Source of the DNA: a bacterium
GTDB taxonomy: Archaea > Thermoplasmatota > Thermoplasmata > Lutacidiplasmatales > UBA184
Assembly (NCBI GenBank): GCA_021832495.1
Contig: JAKBKR010000013.1
Span: 1-15,720 of the forward strand
Direction: 5' to 3'
Length of the DNA: 15,720 nucleotides
In this document: positions 14,720 through 15,720 of the stretch, piece after piece
Numbering within the stretch: position 1 is the stretch's first letter
How the letters are laid out: each line of letters begins with the position of its first letter
Notes under the pieces: generated by a model
Databases searched by the model: none
The model's input: the letters and a program-made list of their open reading frames with translations, nothing else
Told to the model about the DNA's origin: nothing
Position numbers and translations under genes: made by a program

Positions 14720-15228
14720 GCGTTCTGCAACGGTGCCTTTGGCTTCGCTCGAGAGCGGGATGGCGTCAAAACGTTTTCCTCCGAGTTGAACCGGAATAGG
14801 TCGGCAAATCTCCCCCAGTTGATGACGTGCTGCAGGGCATCCTCGCTCGGTAGGGCGATCCGGGCAAGCATCTCCGCCACCTGCTCACTGGTCAACTGGT
14901 GATCCGGCGAGGACTCCAGCGAACGGACGATGTGGCTGAAGAGCTTTAGGTTCTTCAAACGGTCCCGGATCTGCGTCTTGCGCGCCCGAATGTTCCCGGA
15001 GAGCAAGGTCTTGCCGACCTCGGATAGCACTGCCCGTCCATCCCCCACCGTGACCAGCCCCAGGGCTTCTGCCCATTCGACCGCAGGAAGGATCTCGTCT
15101 ATCTCGAGCTCGAGGTCATCCGCGAGCAGGGCCAAATCCTCGGCTCCTCCATGGTCCTTGAGCAAAACCAACAGCCCCATCATCTCGGACGGGGAACATC
15201 TGGGATACTCGGTCGCCAACTTTCCCAC
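14710..15228 (-). CDS. AAA-associated C-terminal-domain protein (stand-alone; winged-helix-like)
   Basis: 172 aa from the GTG at 15226-15228. An in-frame TAG at 15250-15252 limits the start. MMGLLVLLKDHGGAEDLALLADDLELEIDEILPAVEWAEALGLVTVGDGRAVLSEVGKTLL matches the domain found fused to, or next to, NitT/TauT-type ABC ATPases (Pfam AAA_assoc_C, named from memory). It continues with ARKTQIRDRLKNLKLFSHIVRSLE, and later INWGRFADLF, which is the family's end motif. It lacks any Walker A or ABC signature, so it is not itself an ATPase. The domain resembles a DNA- or protein-binding helix-turn-helix. No ABC transporter genes are present in the window. The stop codon TAG (14710-14712) lies inside the tRNA-Ala gene. 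ATG 15181-15183 and 15178-15180 are alternative starts and would remove 15-16 residues. Confidence 0.75.
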   Translation of the reverse strand: MGKLATEYPRCSPSEMMGLLVLLKDHGGAEDLALLADDLELEIDEILPAVEWAEALGLVTVGDGRAVLSEVGKTLLSGNIRARKTQIRDRLKNLKLFSHIVRSLESSPDHQLTSEQVAEMLARIALPSEDALQHVINWGRFADLFRFNSEENVLTPSRSRAKPKAPLQNAGV

Positions 15229-15261
15229 GCTTCTCGGGAAAGGAGCAAACTACGCCTTCGC

Positions 15262-15267
15262 CTATAA
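15262..15267 (-). promoter_or_regulatory. TATA-like box for the AAA-associated gene
   Basis: Minus-strand TTATAG, centred about 36 nt upstream of the GTG at 15226-15228. The tRNA-Ala directly downstream may be read from the same transcript. Confidence 0.4.
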
Positions 15268-15344
15268 GCATTGCTGTCTCGGGCCGGCCACCATATGGCC
15301 GATGCGTGGACACCCGGTAGGGAAAAAGGACCCTTCCCGAAGGG

Positions 15345-15350
15345 TTTACG
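15345..15350 (+). promoter_or_regulatory. TATA-like box for the PQQ-propeller-like gene, preceded by a 6-bp dyad
   Basis: TTTACG, about 30 nt upstream of the ATG at 15378. The dyad ACCCTT-CCCG-AAGGGT (15330-15345) abuts it. A regulator binding there could block the box, though a dyad of this size is common by chance. Confidence 0.3.
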
Positions 15351-15377
15351 TAGCAGGAGAGCGTGGGTTGTAACATT

Positions 15378-15719
15378 ATGAAAGTATGGGTCCCACAGCG
15401 GTGCGCCACGTTGAGCATAGTCATCGCACTCCTTCTAACCTTGGGCAGCGGACTGGGTGAGGGCCTGCATGTAAGGCAATCTGTCTCATCTCCGACTAAG
15501 CTCAACTGGGGAGACTTGGCTCCCGGCTGGGCAATGTTCCGGGGAAATACCTCATTGGACGGCAACTACAGTTCCTCGCTCCGCGCCTCTCACTTTACGG
15601 TGAAGGAGACGAACAGCCAAAGTGCCACCGCCTACTTACTGGCGAACAACAACTTGGCTCCAGTGCAGTCGTCCCCCATCGCGTTCAACGGCACAATCTA
15701 TGTCCCTGCGGCTGCCTAG
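15378..15719 (+). CDS. Secreted PQQ-type beta-propeller-like protein, cut short at the right edge
   Basis: 113 aa from the ATG at 15378. The frame could also begin at the GTG at 15363, which adds five residues. The signal peptide is clear: MKVWVPQRC, then ATLSIVIALLLTLGSGLGEG. WGDLAPGWAMFRGNTSLDG (with the WxMFRGN opening seen in PQQ-binding-like propellers) is followed by a Ser/Asn-rich stretch and PVQSSPIAFNGTIYVPAAA, the first propeller strand pair (SSPIxxNGTIYV). The frame then ends in TAG at 15717-15719, one base before the window ends. A real propeller needs several more blades. Either the gene is truncated or frameshifted here, or this is an artefact at a sequence end. Its job would be extracellular, like the two large surface proteins. 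Confidence 0.6.
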   Translation: MKVWVPQRCATLSIVIALLLTLGSGLGEGLHVRQSVSSPTKLNWGDLAPGWAMFRGNTSLDGNYSSSLRASHFTVKETNSQSATAYLLANNNLAPVQSSPIAFNGTIYVPAAA

Positions 15720-15720
15720 A

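Noticed and set aside
14536..14902. Plus-strand frames across the tRNA-Ala region
   Set aside because: They are antisense to the tRNA and to the AAA-associated gene and have no independent support.
1..15720. CRISPR array or complete insertion sequence
   Set aside because: No regularly spaced identical short repeats were seen, and no intact transposase or terminal inverted repeats with target duplications were found.

Overview
The window looks like a chromosomal piece of a GC-rich, probably uncultured archaeon, most likely from the Thermoplasmata side of the Euryarchaeota. This placement is an inference. It rests on A/T-rich TATA-like boxes about 25-40 nt before several start codons with no convincing Shine-Dalgarno sequences, on large secreted proteins with a C-terminal membrane anchor and dense N-x-S/T sequons, on the 'FTESGLPAG' surface repeats that I associate with this lineage, and on a tRNA gene without an encoded CCA end.

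Layout, left to right. Positions 1-492 (minus) hold the N-terminal part of an unrecognised coiled-coil protein that runs off the left edge. A divergent promoter region separates it from a large vWA-like/Ig-like surface protein (703-4515). Next come an Amt ammonium channel (4594-5850) and, overlapping its stop by 11 nt, an HExxH metallopeptidase-like protein (5840-6472). This gene overlaps tail to tail with an ATP-grasp ligase on the other strand (6389-7258). A small basic protein follows (7476-7736). After it is a non-coding stretch with a strong dyad and the broken N-terminus of a serine recombinase (7862-8028). Four minus-strand genes or elements surround the centre: the recombinase remnant, a DUF2779 double-nuclease-like protein (8085-9623), a LURP-one/scramblase-like protein (9764-10405) and a GNAT acetyltransferase (10817-11380). 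A 665-nt gap of lower GC leads to a second large surface protein, a seven-bladed YncE-like propeller followed by four FTESGL repeats (12046-14295). Then come tRNA-Ala(CGC) on the minus strand, an AAA-associated winged-helix-like protein whose stop codon lies inside that tRNA, and the start of a secreted PQQ-propeller-like protein at the right edge that hits a stop one base before the window ends.

How the genes fit together. I see no coherent multi-gene pathway. Three of the plus-strand genes encode exported or anchored surface proteins, and one more encodes an ammonium channel. The minus-strand genes look like independent single-gene units. The clearest sign of past mobility is the recombinase remnant beside the DUF2779 gene. 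I do not find a CRISPR array, a complete insertion sequence or a recognisable multi-gene defence system. The most checkable oddities are the recombinase fossil, the CDS/tRNA overlap, the two domain-rich surface proteins and the truncated propeller ORF at the right edge.
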